Notes: generated by a model from the sequence alone, not told the origin. 64,000 nucleotides of DNA from Flavobacteriaceae bacterium PS02336 (GCA_029960065.1 JASCOF010000011.1:62001-126000); one strand, 5' to 3'; shown: positions 30,984 to 39,419, numbered from the stretch's first letter. Made by a program: numbers and translations.

Positions 30984-33377
30984 ATGTATGTAGTAAAAAG
31001 AGATGGCCACAGAGAGCCCGTAATGTTTGATAAGATTACAGAAAGAATCAAAAAATTGTGCTACGGCTTAAATGAGCTTGTAGATCCGGTAAAGGTAGCG
31101 ATGAGAGTTATCGAAGGATTGTATGACGGAGTTTCGACTTCTGAGTTAGATAATCTTGCGGCAGAAACTGCAGCTTCTATGACAATTGCTCACCCAGATT
31201 ATGCACAATTAGCGGCGCGTGTGGCAATTTCAAATTTACACTCTAATACTAAAAAATCTTTCTCTGAAACGATGAAAGATATGTACAACTACGTTAATCC
31301 AAGAAATGGACAAGATGCTCCATTAATTGCCGATGACGTATTTAAAGTTATTCAAGAAAATGCGGCCTTTTTAGATTCTCATATCATTTATACCAGAGAT
31401 TTTAATTACGATTACTTTGGTTTCAAAACCTTAGAGCGTTCTTATTTGCTTAAAATAAATGGAAAAATCGTTGAGCGTCCGCAGCACATGTTAATGCGTG
31501 TTTCTGTTGGTATTCACTTAGATGATTTAAAATCGGTAATTGAAACGTACGATTTAATGTCTAAAAAGTTCTTTACGCACGCAACACCAACGTTGTTTAA
31601 TGCAGGAACTCCAAAACCGCAGATGTCTTCTTGTTTCCTTTTGGCAATGCAGGATGATAGTATTGATGGTATTTATGATACATTAAAACAAACGGCAAAA
31701 ATCTCGCAGTCAGCGGGAGGAATTGGACTTTCTATTCATAACGTTCGTGCAACTGGATCGTACATTCGCGGAACAAACGGAACTTCAAACGGAATTGTTC
31801 CGATGTTGAGGGTTTTCAATGATACAGCTCGTTACGTAGATCAAGGTGGTGGAAAACGTAAAGGAAGTTTTGCGATTTATATCGAAACTTGGCATGCTGA
31901 TATTTTCGATTTCTTAGATTTAAAGAAAAATACAGGAAAAGAAGAAATGCGTGCGAGAGATTTATTCTTCGCCATGTGGACTTCAGATTTATTCATGAAA
32001 CGTGTTCAGGAAGATTCAACTTGGACTTTAATGTGTCCTAACGAATGTCCAGGATTATATGATGTTTATGGAGATGAATTCGAAGCATTATATACGGATT
32101 ACGAATTTAGAGGAAAAGGAAGAAAAACGATTCGTGCACGTGAATTATGGGAAAAAATCCTAGAATCACAAATCGAAACCGGAACACCTTATATGTTATA
32201 TAAAGATGCAGCAAACCGTAAATCGAACCACAAGAATTTAGGAACAATTCGTTCTTCTAACTTGTGTACAGAGATTATGGAGTTTACATCTAAAGATGAA
32301 ATTGCAGTTTGTAATTTAGCTTCTATTTCGTTACCAATGTTTATTGAAAACGGAAAATTCGATCACGAAGCACTTTACAATGTTACAAAACGTGTAACTC
32401 GTAACTTGAACAAAGTAATCGACAGAAATTACTATCCAGTAAAAGAAGCAGAAAATTCTAACTTACGTCACCGTCCAGTTGGTTTAGGTGTTCAAGGTTT
32501 GGCTGATGCTTTTATTATGTTACGTATGCCGTTTACAAGCGATGAAGCTAAAAAATTAAACCAAGAGATTTTCGAAACTTTATACTTTGCTGCTGTAACT
32601 GCTTCTATGGAAATGGCAAAAGAGGAAGGGCCATATTCTACATTTGAAGGATCTCCAATGTCAAAAGGAGAATTCCAATACAATATGTGGGGAATGAAAG
32701 ATGAAGAATTATCTGGTCGTTGGGACTGGGCTTCATTAAGAAAAGAAGTGGTAGAACATGGAGTTCGTAACTCATTGTTAGTAGCGCCAATGCCAACTGC
32801 ATCGACTTCTCAAATTCTTGGAAACAACGAAGCTTTCGAACCTTATACATCAAACATTTACACGCGTCGTGTATTGTCTGGAGAGTTCATCGTAGTAAAC
32901 AAACACTTATTGCACGATTTAGTAGAAAGAGGTTTGTGGAATGAAACGTTGAAACAAGAAATCATGCGTCATAACGGATCTGTTCAAAACATTGATGTGA
33001 TTCCGCAAGACTTAAAAGAATTATACAAAACAGTTTGGGAAATGTCGATGAAAGACATTATCGATATGTCTCGTCAAAGAGGATATTTCATTGACCAATC
33101 GCAATCGTTAAACTTGTTTATGCAGGACGCTAACTATTCTAAATTGACTTCAATGCACTTCTATGCTTGGCAGTCAGGTTTAAAAACAGGAATGTATTAC
33201 CTAAGAACAAAAGCGGCTGTAGATGCGATTAAATTCACATTAAACAACGATAAAAAAGAAGAAACAGCTCCAGCATTAGTTGCAGAAACTGAGGAAATCA
33301 GTGTTGAGGATTACAAAGCAATGCTTTTAAAAGCACAAGCGGCAGGTCCTGAAGATTGTGAGATGTGTGGATCTTAA
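30984..33377 (+). CDS. nrdA: Ribonucleoside-diphosphate reductase, alpha (catalytic) subunit
   Basis: The 797-residue large subunit carries an N-terminal ATP-cone (about 1-90; MYVVKRDGHREPVMFDKITERIKKLC), the catalytic ten-stranded barrel with SSCFLLAMQDDSIDGIYDTLKQ, the NLCTEI motif (radical cysteine and glutamate) and APMPTASTSQILGNNEAFEP. A C-terminal redox tail ends CEMCGS, the CxxC that is re-reduced by thioredoxin or glutaredoxin. The presence of the ATP-cone implies dATP feedback inhibition (family knowledge). A terminator follows. Confidence 0.96.
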   Translation: MYVVKRDGHREPVMFDKITERIKKLCYGLNELVDPVKVAMRVIEGLYDGVSTSELDNLAAETAASMTIAHPDYAQLAARVAISNLHSNTKKSFSETMKDMYNYVNPRNGQDAPLIADDVFKVIQENAAFLDSHIIYTRDFNYDYFGFKTLERSYLLKINGKIVERPQHMLMRVSVGIHLDDLKSVIETYDLMSKKFFTHATPTLFNAGTPKPQMSSCFLLAMQDDSIDGIYDTLKQTAKISQSAGGIGLSIHNVRATGSYIRGTNGTSNGIVPMLRVFNDTARYVDQGGGKRKGSFAIYIETWHADIFDFLDLKKNTGKEEMRARDLFFAMWTSDLFMKRVQEDSTWTLMCPNECPGLYDVYGDEFEALYTDYEFRGKGRKTIRARELWEKILESQIETGTPYMLYKDAANRKSNHKNLGTIRSSNLCTEIMEFTSKDEIAVCNLASISLPMFIENGKFDHEALYNVTKRVTRNLNKVIDRNYYPVKEAENSNLRHRPVGLGVQGLADAFIMLRMPFTSDEAKKLNQEIFETLYFAAVTASMEMAKEEGPYSTFEGSPMSKGEFQYNMWGMKDEELSGRWDWASLRKEVVEHGVRNSLLVAPMPTASTSQILGNNEAFEPYTSNIYTRRVLSGEFIVVNKHLLHDLVERGLWNETLKQEIMRHNGSVQNIDVIPQDLKELYKTVWEMSMKDIIDMSRQRGYFIDQSQSLNLFMQDANYSKLTSMHFYAWQSGLKTGMYYLRTKAAVDAIKFTLNNDKKEETAPALVAETEEISVEDYKAMLLKAQAAGPEDCEMCGS

Positions 33378-33421
33378 TGATTTTAGATTGTAGATCTGAG
33401 ATTTTAGATTTTTAAAATATG

Positions 33422-33457
33422 AAAAAGCAGTTATTGTAATGATAGCTGCTTTTTTTG
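33422..33457 (+). terminator. Terminator of nrdA
   Basis: AAAAAGCAG (33422-33430) pairs with CTGCTTTTT near 33446-33454, followed by more Ts. It lies 45 bases after the nrdA stop. Confidence 0.75.
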
Positions 33458-33493
33458 TTTATTTGCTGTTAGACGCATACAGAATAATTATTT

Positions 33494-33871
33494 ATGAATA
33501 AAAGCTTAGTACTAATTTTCTTTTTGATCAATTCTGCATTTGCTCAGAAGCGAGATGTTATTTATAGAATTTCTTATGATTCTTATCCTGCAGTTGGGTA
33601 TTCTTATGGAGTCAGTATCTTGTATCTGCGAGATGATTATAGTTATAGACTTTCAGATCAAAAATATAATTCTAGGAAGATGGCTAGGAAAAATGTTTTA
33701 AGGAGTTCTGTTGATGAATATGGTAAATGGAAAATGTCTGGAGATACTTTATTGCTTTATGATAATAATAGACAGCGAATGAAGTTTATCAAAGTCAATA
33801 ATAAAAAAATAGCTTTTTTAATTGATGATGTTGAAAGGGTTGATCATTGCTGGAAAAAAGTAAAATATTGA
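33494..33871 (+). CDS. Small secreted protein of unknown function
   Basis: The 125-residue product has a signal peptide (MNKSLVLIFFLINSAFAQ). The mature part has alternating strands rich in Tyr and Arg/Lys (YRISYDSYPAVGYSYGVSILYLRDDYSYRLSD; YGKWKMSGDTLLLYDNNRQRMKFIKVNNKKIAFLIDDVERVDHCWKK), the look of a small lipocalin-like or META-like barrel in which a strand reports a physical value. It has a single Cys. No family is recognised and no neighbours share its strand closely. Confidence 0.65.
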   Translation: MNKSLVLIFFLINSAFAQKRDVIYRISYDSYPAVGYSYGVSILYLRDDYSYRLSDQKYNSRKMARKNVLRSSVDEYGKWKMSGDTLLLYDNNRQRMKFIKVNNKKIAFLIDDVERVDHCWKKVKY

Positions 33872-33907
33872 TATCCTGATAAAGAAATCATAGACGAATT
33901 TCTAATA

Positions 33908-34000
33908 ACATAACCCGTGGTTTCAACCACGGGAACACAATGGATTTCCATAATCCATTTCCTCAATCCGTTTCCCGTGGTTGAAACCACGGGCTATGTT
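33908..34000. repeat. Double palindrome element (CCCGTGGTTTCAACCACGGG)
   Basis: Two near-identical 20-base palindromes (33914-33933 and 33974-33993) are inverted relative to each other around a third hairpin, TGGATT...AATCCA (about 33941-33957). The outer arms ACATA/TATGT also pair, so the whole 93 bp can fold as a cruciform. A decayed relative may lie near 42161-42192. No gene is affected. The remaining spacer to 34168 holds a CTCAGTATC-type repeat (34076-34116). Confidence 0.75.
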
Positions 34001-34075
34001 TGATTATGATTGCCGAATATGATTAAACAATATCCCCAAAAATTCCCCGTTCTAATTATTACCAAAGACTTTTAA

Positions 34076-34116
34076 ATCTCAGTACCTTACAATCTCAGTA
34101 TCTCAGTACCTTTTAA
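34076..34116. repeat. CTCAGTACC/CTCAGTATC repeat
   Basis: Four tandem units of the CTCAGTA(T/C)C type with a 9-11 base period precede the DUF1800 gene. Confidence 0.55.
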
Positions 34117-34168
34117 AAAATTAAACCTTTAAAAGAAACTAGAGTCTTATTGTAATAATTTCTGAACG

Positions 34169-35566
34169 ATGAAAAAAAGCAGTCTTTGGTCCTTACGATT
34201 AGGTTTTTCAGGAAAACAAACTTCAAAAATTGAAAAACTCGGCTTAGAAAAATTTCTAAAGCAATCGTATAATTCGAAATTTGATAAAACACTACCAGAC
34301 TTTCTGCAAGATCAGCCTAAAACTACTTTAGAGTTGAAACAAGTTCGGGAAATCATCAAATCTTCAGATCCCGAAACCAAAAAGGAAATTCAGAAAAAAG
34401 AAAATCAAGCGACTGCCGAATTAAAAAAATGGTGGATTGCTAAAATGCGAAACGATGAATTTCCGTTGCGCGAAAACATGGTTTGCTTCTGGCACAATCA
34501 TTTTGTTTCGACTTCACAAAAAGTAAAAATCAATTACTGGATTTACCAGCATAATATGATTTTATGCGAAAATGCTTTTGGTAATTTTAAAGAATTAACC
34601 AAGCAGATTCTAAAATCGAATGCAATGGTTCGTTATCTCGACAATGGCGATAATAAAAAAGGAAAAGTAAACGAAAATCTAAGCCGTGAATTACTGGAAT
34701 TGTTCACAATCGGAATTGGAAATTACACCGAAGAAGATATTAAAAACGGCGCAAAAGCTTTGGCAGGTTTAAATGTTGGAGATGAAGGTGCAGTTTATAG
34801 AAAAAATATAGAAGATAACAGCGACAAAATCTATTTCGGAAAAACAGGAAACTGGAAAGCGGATGATTTAGTCGATATTATTTTCGAACAAAAAAATATC
34901 CCTTATTTAATTACTCGAAAAATTTTGAAATGGTTTATTTATGATAATCCGCCAGAAGATTTGGTGATTTATTATGGAGATTATTTTCGAAAGCAAAAGT
35001 TTGAAATAGAACCTTTATTGACTAAAATCTTTACCGAAGAATTTAAAAAAGAGAATTCTGGAAATAAAATCAAAAATCCGCTGGTTTATATTTTACAGCT
35101 ATGTGACGAATTGCAGATGGAAAATATTAATGACACCGCAATTATGGCGTTTATAAAACAGCAAGGAATGGATTTGTACAATCAGGTAAATGTAAAAGGC
35201 TGGGACGGTGGAAATTCCTGGCTGACTTCGCAGATTTATCTCCAAAGAAATAATACAGCCGATTTATTGTGCAGTGGGAAAAGTCTCAATCGAAAGGTTT
35301 TGAAAACAATGGTAAACGGAGTTGAAAAAGAAAAGTCAGAATATGAAAAAACTCCTGTAAAAGTCGTTTTTGATTCGGACGGAAATAACAAAACGATTAT
35401 TTCTGAATTGTCAGACCGATTATTATTTACCGTCAGCGATTCAGCTCAAAAAGACATGGAAAATCTTCTGAAATACGATTTTAATCCTAAAGATCCACAC
35501 GCCGATTTTGCAGTAGTGAGACTTTTTAATTACATCACAAAACTTCCCGAATATCAATTAATCTAA
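34169..35566 (+). CDS. DUF1800-family protein
   Basis: The 465-residue protein matches the DUF1800 family. LGLEKFLKQSYNSKF is the family N-terminus, LRENMVCFWHNHFVS the conserved core motif, and NENLSRELLELFTIGIGNYTEEDIKNGAKALAGLNV follows, with KILKWFIYDNP and WDGGNSWLTSQ later. No signal peptide is evident at the chosen ATG, although many members are exported. DUF1800 and DUF1501 genes are typically adjacent and are thought to act together, in an unknown process. The DUF1501 gene starts 12 bp downstream. Confidence 0.88.
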   Translation: MKKSSLWSLRLGFSGKQTSKIEKLGLEKFLKQSYNSKFDKTLPDFLQDQPKTTLELKQVREIIKSSDPETKKEIQKKENQATAELKKWWIAKMRNDEFPLRENMVCFWHNHFVSTSQKVKINYWIYQHNMILCENAFGNFKELTKQILKSNAMVRYLDNGDNKKGKVNENLSRELLELFTIGIGNYTEEDIKNGAKALAGLNVGDEGAVYRKNIEDNSDKIYFGKTGNWKADDLVDIIFEQKNIPYLITRKILKWFIYDNPPEDLVIYYGDYFRKQKFEIEPLLTKIFTEEFKKENSGNKIKNPLVYILQLCDELQMENINDTAIMAFIKQQGMDLYNQVNVKGWDGGNSWLTSQIYLQRNNTADLLCSGKSLNRKVLKTMVNGVEKEKSEYEKTPVKVVFDSDGNNKTIISELSDRLLFTVSDSAQKDMENLLKYDFNPKDPHADFAVVRLFNYITKLPEYQLI

Positions 35567-35578
35567 AAAGCAGTAATC

Positions 35579-36745
35579 ATGAACAGAAGAAATTTTCTAA
35601 CACTGACAGGAACTTTTACAGGCGGATTACTTGTGCTTCCTGATTTTTTACACGCTTTTGGTTCTCAAAACAATTTGATTGTAGGAGAGCAATGTGTTGT
35701 TTTTGTACAGCTGAATGGCGGAAACGACGGTTTAAATACTTTTATTCCGTACGATGATCCTTTGTATTACGATTTACGAACCAAGATTGCTTTAAATAAA
35801 GATTTGGTTGTTGGAAAGAATAAAGGGATGGCATTTCATCCTTCGTTAAAAGATTTTGCACAAATGCAGCAAAACGGAGATTTGACTGTGATTCAGAATG
35901 TCGGTTATCCAGAACCAATTCGTTCGCATTTTAGAAGTCAGGAAATTTGGCAGACGGCGATGGATTCTAATAAATATATAAATGAAGGCTGGCTGGGAAG
36001 ATTTTTAGATTTGCAATGCAACGGACATCAAGCAACGGCGGGAATAAATTTAGATTCAATTGATAATTTGGCTTTGAAAGGAGTTGAACCCAATTTTATA
36101 ACTGTAAAAGATCCAGATCGATTTAAGGTAAAATCAAAAGAAGAGAATGTGACATTGTCTAAAAATCCGCATTTAGATTTTGTTCGAAAAATTGCAAACT
36201 CAGTTACCGAAGGTTCCGATGAAATTCAGAAAGCTTTAGCAAAATCTAAAACAGAAATCAGTTATCCGAAAACAGAATTATCAAAAAACCTGGAATGGAT
36301 TGCGCGATTGATAAAAGGAAATTTAAATTCAAAAGTATATTATACTTCCTTAAACGGATTTGATACACACGACAATCAGCTTTCCATTCACGAACGAAAA
36401 TTGACAGATTTAAACGATTCCTTATATAGTTTTTATTCTGATTTAAAAGAAGCGCAGTTACTGCAAAATGTTACAGTTGTCGTTTTCTCCGAATTCGGAA
36501 GACGTGTAAAAGACAACGGAAGTGGAACCGATCACGGAACCGCAGCACCAATGTTTATTATCGGCGGAAATAATAAAGGAACTATTTTAGGCAAAAATCC
36601 GAATCTAGCGCACTTAGATAATGGTGATTTAAAATATGAAATTGATTTTAGAAGTGTTTATGCCTCTTTATTAAAAGAAAAAATGAATTTCGATTATTCT
36701 AAAATCGGGATTTCGAATAAACCAGTTTCGGGATTGTTTGGATGA
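35579..36745 (+). CDS. DUF1501-family secreted protein
   Basis: The 388-residue product starts MNRRNFLTLTGTFTGGLLVLPDFLHAF, a twin-Arg-like RRNFL signal, and belongs to DUF1501, whose fold is related to sulfatases/alkaline phosphatases. Family blocks seen: VFVQLNGGNDGLNTFIPYDDPLYYDLR, GYPEPIRSHFRSQEIWQTA, TSLNGFDTHDNQ and VVFSEFGRRVKDNGSGTDHGTAAPMFIIGG. The GGNDGLN, FDTHDNQ and GTDHG motifs carry metal-ligand-like Asp and His residues. Substrate unknown. It is coupled to the DUF1800 gene upstream and followed by a palindromic element. Confidence 0.88.
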   Translation: MNRRNFLTLTGTFTGGLLVLPDFLHAFGSQNNLIVGEQCVVFVQLNGGNDGLNTFIPYDDPLYYDLRTKIALNKDLVVGKNKGMAFHPSLKDFAQMQQNGDLTVIQNVGYPEPIRSHFRSQEIWQTAMDSNKYINEGWLGRFLDLQCNGHQATAGINLDSIDNLALKGVEPNFITVKDPDRFKVKSKEENVTLSKNPHLDFVRKIANSVTEGSDEIQKALAKSKTEISYPKTELSKNLEWIARLIKGNLNSKVYYTSLNGFDTHDNQLSIHERKLTDLNDSLYSFYSDLKEAQLLQNVTVVVFSEFGRRVKDNGSGTDHGTAAPMFIIGGNNKGTILGKNPNLAHLDNGDLKYEIDFRSVYASLLKEKMNFDYSKIGISNKPVSGLFG

Positions 36746-36753
36746 TTGCAATC

Positions 36754-36857
36754 TTGTCATTTCGAGGAACGAGAAATCTTCACGAGTAACTCTACAATCA
36801 AAATCGCCAATTTTTGTCGAGCTGCTTGCGAAGATTTCTCGTTCCTCGAAATGACAA
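36754..36857. repeat. Solo hairpin of the GIY-YIG-element family (28-bp perfect inverted repeat)
   Basis: The arms 36754-36781 and 36830-36857 are perfect inverted repeats of 28 bp, beginning TTGTCATTTCGAGGAACGAG, around a 48-base loop. The arm and the adjoining AACTCTACA...CAAAATCG segment match the ends of the 59435-59974 element, so this looks like a non-autonomous, MITE-like derivative. Confidence 0.8.
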
Positions 36858-36902
36858 AAATGGTGCAAAATAGTATTATAGAGATAGCTTAAGTTCAAAA
36901 AA

Positions 36903-36946
36903 AACTTAGCGCCTTAGCATCTCAGTACCTCAGAGCCTTCTAAAAA
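36903..36946. repeat. CTTAGC/CTCAGTACC repeat
   Basis: ACTTAGCGCCTTAGCATCTC and the following CTCAG units match the repeats near 6240, 10617 and 34076. It sits between the solo hairpin and the attenuator promoter. Confidence 0.55.
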
Positions 36947-37051
36947 GCTATTTTATATATCTCATTTTAAGCCCATATTTTTATATTATCATACAAAACC
37001 TGCTAAATTTGTTAAGAAATCCTTTTTTGTTTCATAAAATGCAATCTTTTT

Positions 37052-37082
37052 TTTGGTGCACTAAAAATAATTTATACATTCG
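37052..37082 (+). promoter_or_regulatory. Promoter of the aromatic amino-acid cluster
   Basis: TTTG (37052-37055) and TACATTCG (37075-37082, one mismatch to TAnnTTTG) are separated by 19 bases. Transcription would start near 37089, about 23 bases before the leader-peptide ATG. Confidence 0.55.
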
Positions 37083-37111
37083 CAGAGAATTTAAAAAATA
37101 ACACAAACAAA

Positions 37112-37192
37112 ATGGCAACTAACCGTTTTTATTTTAGCAACAATTTTTATTTCTTCTTTAGTAGAAGTCAGGATTGTGCTATGGTTATTTGA
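37112..37192 (+). CDS. Phe/Tyr-rich leader peptide of a transcription attenuator
   Basis: A 26-codon open frame, ATG to TGA, reads MATNRFYFSN then NFYFFFSRSQ and a six-residue end. Residues 6-16 contain six Phe and two Tyr, including three consecutive Phe codons. It is followed by an antiterminator/terminator structure 68 bp ahead of the prephenate dehydratase gene. The codon bias for the pathway's own end products is the diagnostic sign of ribosome-mediated attenuation: stalling at Phe/Tyr codons would let the message continue. It has no other evident function. Confidence 0.85.
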   Translation: MATNRFYFSNNFYFFFSRSQDCAMVI

Positions 37193-37253
37193 GAAAAAAT
37201 TTAAGACAAATAAAACTAATATACAATCCTGATGCAAATCAGGATTTTTTTTT
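37169..37253 (+). promoter_or_regulatory. Attenuator: antiterminator pairing and rho-independent terminator
   Basis: CAGGATTGT (37169-37177), inside the leader frame near its stop, is perfectly complementary over 9 bases to ACAATCCTG (37223-37231). That segment also forms the 5' arm of a terminator, AATCCTGA (37225-37232)/TCAGGATT (37239-37246), followed by a T run to 37253. The two pairings exclude each other. A ribosome that reaches the TGA at 37190 would cover the first segment and favour termination. Confidence 0.85.
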
Positions 37254-37259
37254 GACTAT

Positions 37260-38087
37260 ATGACAACTAAAATTGCAATACAAGGTATTAAAGGATCTTT
37301 TCATCATCAGGTTGTGAAGGAGTATTTCTCTGAAAATGTGGATATTGATGAATGTTTGTCTTTTGAAGAATTGATTGACAGCCTTATTGCCGGAAAATCT
37401 GATCAGGCAGTTATGGCGATCGAAAATTCGATTGCGGGGCCAATTATCCCGAATTATGCTTTGATTGACAAGAATAATTTGCACATAATTGGAGAGCATT
37501 ATTTAAATATTCAGCAGAATTTAATGGCGTTGAAAGGTCAGAAAATTGAAGATATAAAAGAAGTTCATTCACATCCAATGGCGCTTTTACAGTGTATGGA
37601 TTTCCTGAAGCAATATCCAAACATTAAATTGATTGAGGATAAAGATACAGCCGAAACAGCGAGAAGAATTCAGGAAAAACAGTTAACCGGAATTGCTGCA
37701 ATTGCAAGTGTAACAGCTTCTGAAATGTATGATTTAGATATTATTGCGTCTTCAATTCAAACAATTAAAAACAATATGACGCGTTTCGTAATCATTAAAA
37801 AGCAAAATTCATTTTTGCCAGAAAGCGAAATCAATAGAGCGTCTATTAAGTTTGAATTGGATCACAAAAGAGGAAGTTTAGCAGCGGTTTTAAATGTTAT
37901 GAGTGATTGCAAACTGAATTTGACAAAAATCCAGTCGCTTCCAAAAATTGAAACGCCTTGGAAATATTCGTTTTTCGTAGACGTGACATTTGAGAAATAC
38001 GAAGATTTTGCAAAAGCCAAAGCTTTATTAAATATAATGGCAGAGTATTTTAAAGTGTTGGGAGAATATAAAAATACAAGACCTTAA
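37260..38087 (+). CDS. pheA: Prephenate dehydratase
   Basis: The 275-residue enzyme converts prephenate to phenylpyruvate. Family motifs: IAIQGIKGSFHHQVVKEYF (N-terminus), VMAIENSIAGPIIPNYALID, HSHPMALLQCMDFL, DTAETARRI and NNMTRFVIIKK (TRF motif). A C-terminal ACT domain (about 195-270; FELDHKRGSLAAVLNVMSDCKLNLTKIQSLP) would bind Phe for feedback inhibition. It is monofunctional, lacking the AroQ chorismate mutase that is instead fused to DAHP synthase downstream. Controlled by the attenuator just upstream. Confidence 0.93.
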   Translation: MTTKIAIQGIKGSFHHQVVKEYFSENVDIDECLSFEELIDSLIAGKSDQAVMAIENSIAGPIIPNYALIDKNNLHIIGEHYLNIQQNLMALKGQKIEDIKEVHSHPMALLQCMDFLKQYPNIKLIEDKDTAETARRIQEKQLTGIAAIASVTASEMYDLDIIASSIQTIKNNMTRFVIIKKQNSFLPESEINRASIKFELDHKRGSLAAVLNVMSDCKLNLTKIQSLPKIETPWKYSFFVDVTFEKYEDFAKAKALLNIMAEYFKVLGEYKNTRP

Positions 38088-38139
38088 CAGGAAATTTCAA
38101 TTTTTGAAATTCCAAATTCCAAAGGGTTGAAATAATAAA

Positions 38140-38207
38140 TTGTCAGGCTGAGCGAAGTCGAAGCCCGCTTCAATTGGAAAGCCCTTCGACTTCGCTCAGG
38201 GTGACAA
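38140..38207. repeat. Palindromic element CTGAGCGAAGTCGAAG inside the aromatic cluster
   Basis: Arms 38140-38163 and 38184-38207 (24 bp, two mismatches) begin TTGTCA and contain CTGAGCGAAGTCGAAG. It sits between pheA and the aminotransferase gene, in probably co-transcribed DNA. It is another dispersed family, similar in layout to the 36754 and 53606 hairpins but different in sequence apart from the TTGTCA ends. Confidence 0.75.
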
Positions 38208-38273
38208 GTCAAAAAGAGAAAAGCATAAAGCTTACGGCCTAAAGCCTAAAGCAAAATATAAAGCAATAAAAAA

Positions 38274-39419
38274 ATGATTACAACAGCAAAACGATTAGAC
38301 ACAGTTGAAGAATACTACTTCTCATTAAAATTAAGAGAAGTTCGTCAGTTGATGTCTGAAGGAAAATCGATCATCAATATGGGAATTGGAAGCCCTGATT
38401 TGAGTCCGTCAAAAGCAGTAATTGAAGCAGTCGCTGCGGCAATTCAAGACGAAAACGGGCATGGTTATCAAAGCTATCAGGGATTACCAGAAATGAGACA
38501 GGCGATGGCAGATTTTTACAAAGATCAGTTTGGTGTTGAAGTGAATCCGAATAATGAGATTTTACCTCTTATGGGTTCGAAAGAAGGAATTATGCATATT
38601 TCGTTGGCCTTTTTAAATGAAGGAGATCACGTTTTAATTCCGAATCCAGGTTATCCAACTTATACTTCGGTAACCAATTTGGTTGGAGCGGTTCCAGTTT
38701 ATTACGATTTGAAAGAAGAAAATTCATGGGAACCTGATTTTGAAGCCTTAGAAAAATTGGATCTTTCGAAAGTAAAAATTATGTGGCTGGGATATCCGCA
38801 CATGCCAACAGGAGCGAGAGGAAGTTTAGCGCTATTTGAAAAATTGGTAGCATTTGCTAAAAAACACAACATATTATTGATCAATGACAATCCGTATAGT
38901 TTTGTTTTGAATGATAATCCGATGAGTTTATTGCAGGTTGAAGGCGCGAAAGATGTGGCTTTAGAATTGAACTCTTTAAGTAAAACCTTCAACATGGCCG
39001 GATGGAGAGTCGGAATGGTTTTAGGAAATGCTGAAATTATCGATGCAGTCCTAAAAGTAAAAAGCAACATGGACAGCGGAATGTTTTACGGAATTCAGAA
39101 AGGTGCAATCGCCGCTTTAAAATGTGATAAATCTTGGTTCGAAGATCAAAACAAAATTTACAGACGCCGTAGAGAATTAACTGAAAAGTTAGCAGAAAAG
39201 TTAGGCTGCGAAGTTTATAAAGAAGGAGTCGGCCTTTTTGTTTGGGCAAAATTGCCAGAAGGAATTGAATCAGCAGAAAAGTTCATTGACGAAATATTAT
39301 ATGAGAAACATATTTTCATTACACCGGGAACAATCTTCGGAAGCAACGGTGAAGGATATATCAGATTCTCATTGTGTGTGAAGGAAGAAAAAGTACAAGA
39401 AGCGATAGATCGATTTTAA
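38274..39419 (+). CDS. Class I/II PLP-dependent aminotransferase, probably aromatic
   Basis: The 381-residue enzyme has the fold-type I layout. INMGIGSPDLSPSKAVIEAV leads, followed by GSKEGIMHISLAFLNEGDHVLIPNPGYPTYTS, WLGYPHMPTGARGS (where many relatives have NPxNPTG), LLINDNPYSFVLND and the PLP Lys in ELNSLSKTFNMAGWRVGMVLG. It resembles the LL-diaminopimelate/aspartate aminotransferase subgroup. Position between pheA and tyrA in a Phe/Tyr cluster suggests it transaminates phenylpyruvate, 4-hydroxyphenylpyruvate or prephenate. That substrate is inferred from context. Confidence 0.88.
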   Translation: MITTAKRLDTVEEYYFSLKLREVRQLMSEGKSIINMGIGSPDLSPSKAVIEAVAAAIQDENGHGYQSYQGLPEMRQAMADFYKDQFGVEVNPNNEILPLMGSKEGIMHISLAFLNEGDHVLIPNPGYPTYTSVTNLVGAVPVYYDLKEENSWEPDFEALEKLDLSKVKIMWLGYPHMPTGARGSLALFEKLVAFAKKHNILLINDNPYSFVLNDNPMSLLQVEGAKDVALELNSLSKTFNMAGWRVGMVLGNAEIIDAVLKVKSNMDSGMFYGIQKGAIAALKCDKSWFEDQNKIYRRRRELTEKLAEKLGCEVYKEGVGLFVWAKLPEGIESAEKFIDEILYEKHIFITPGTIFGSNGEGYIRFSLCVKEEKVQEAIDRF

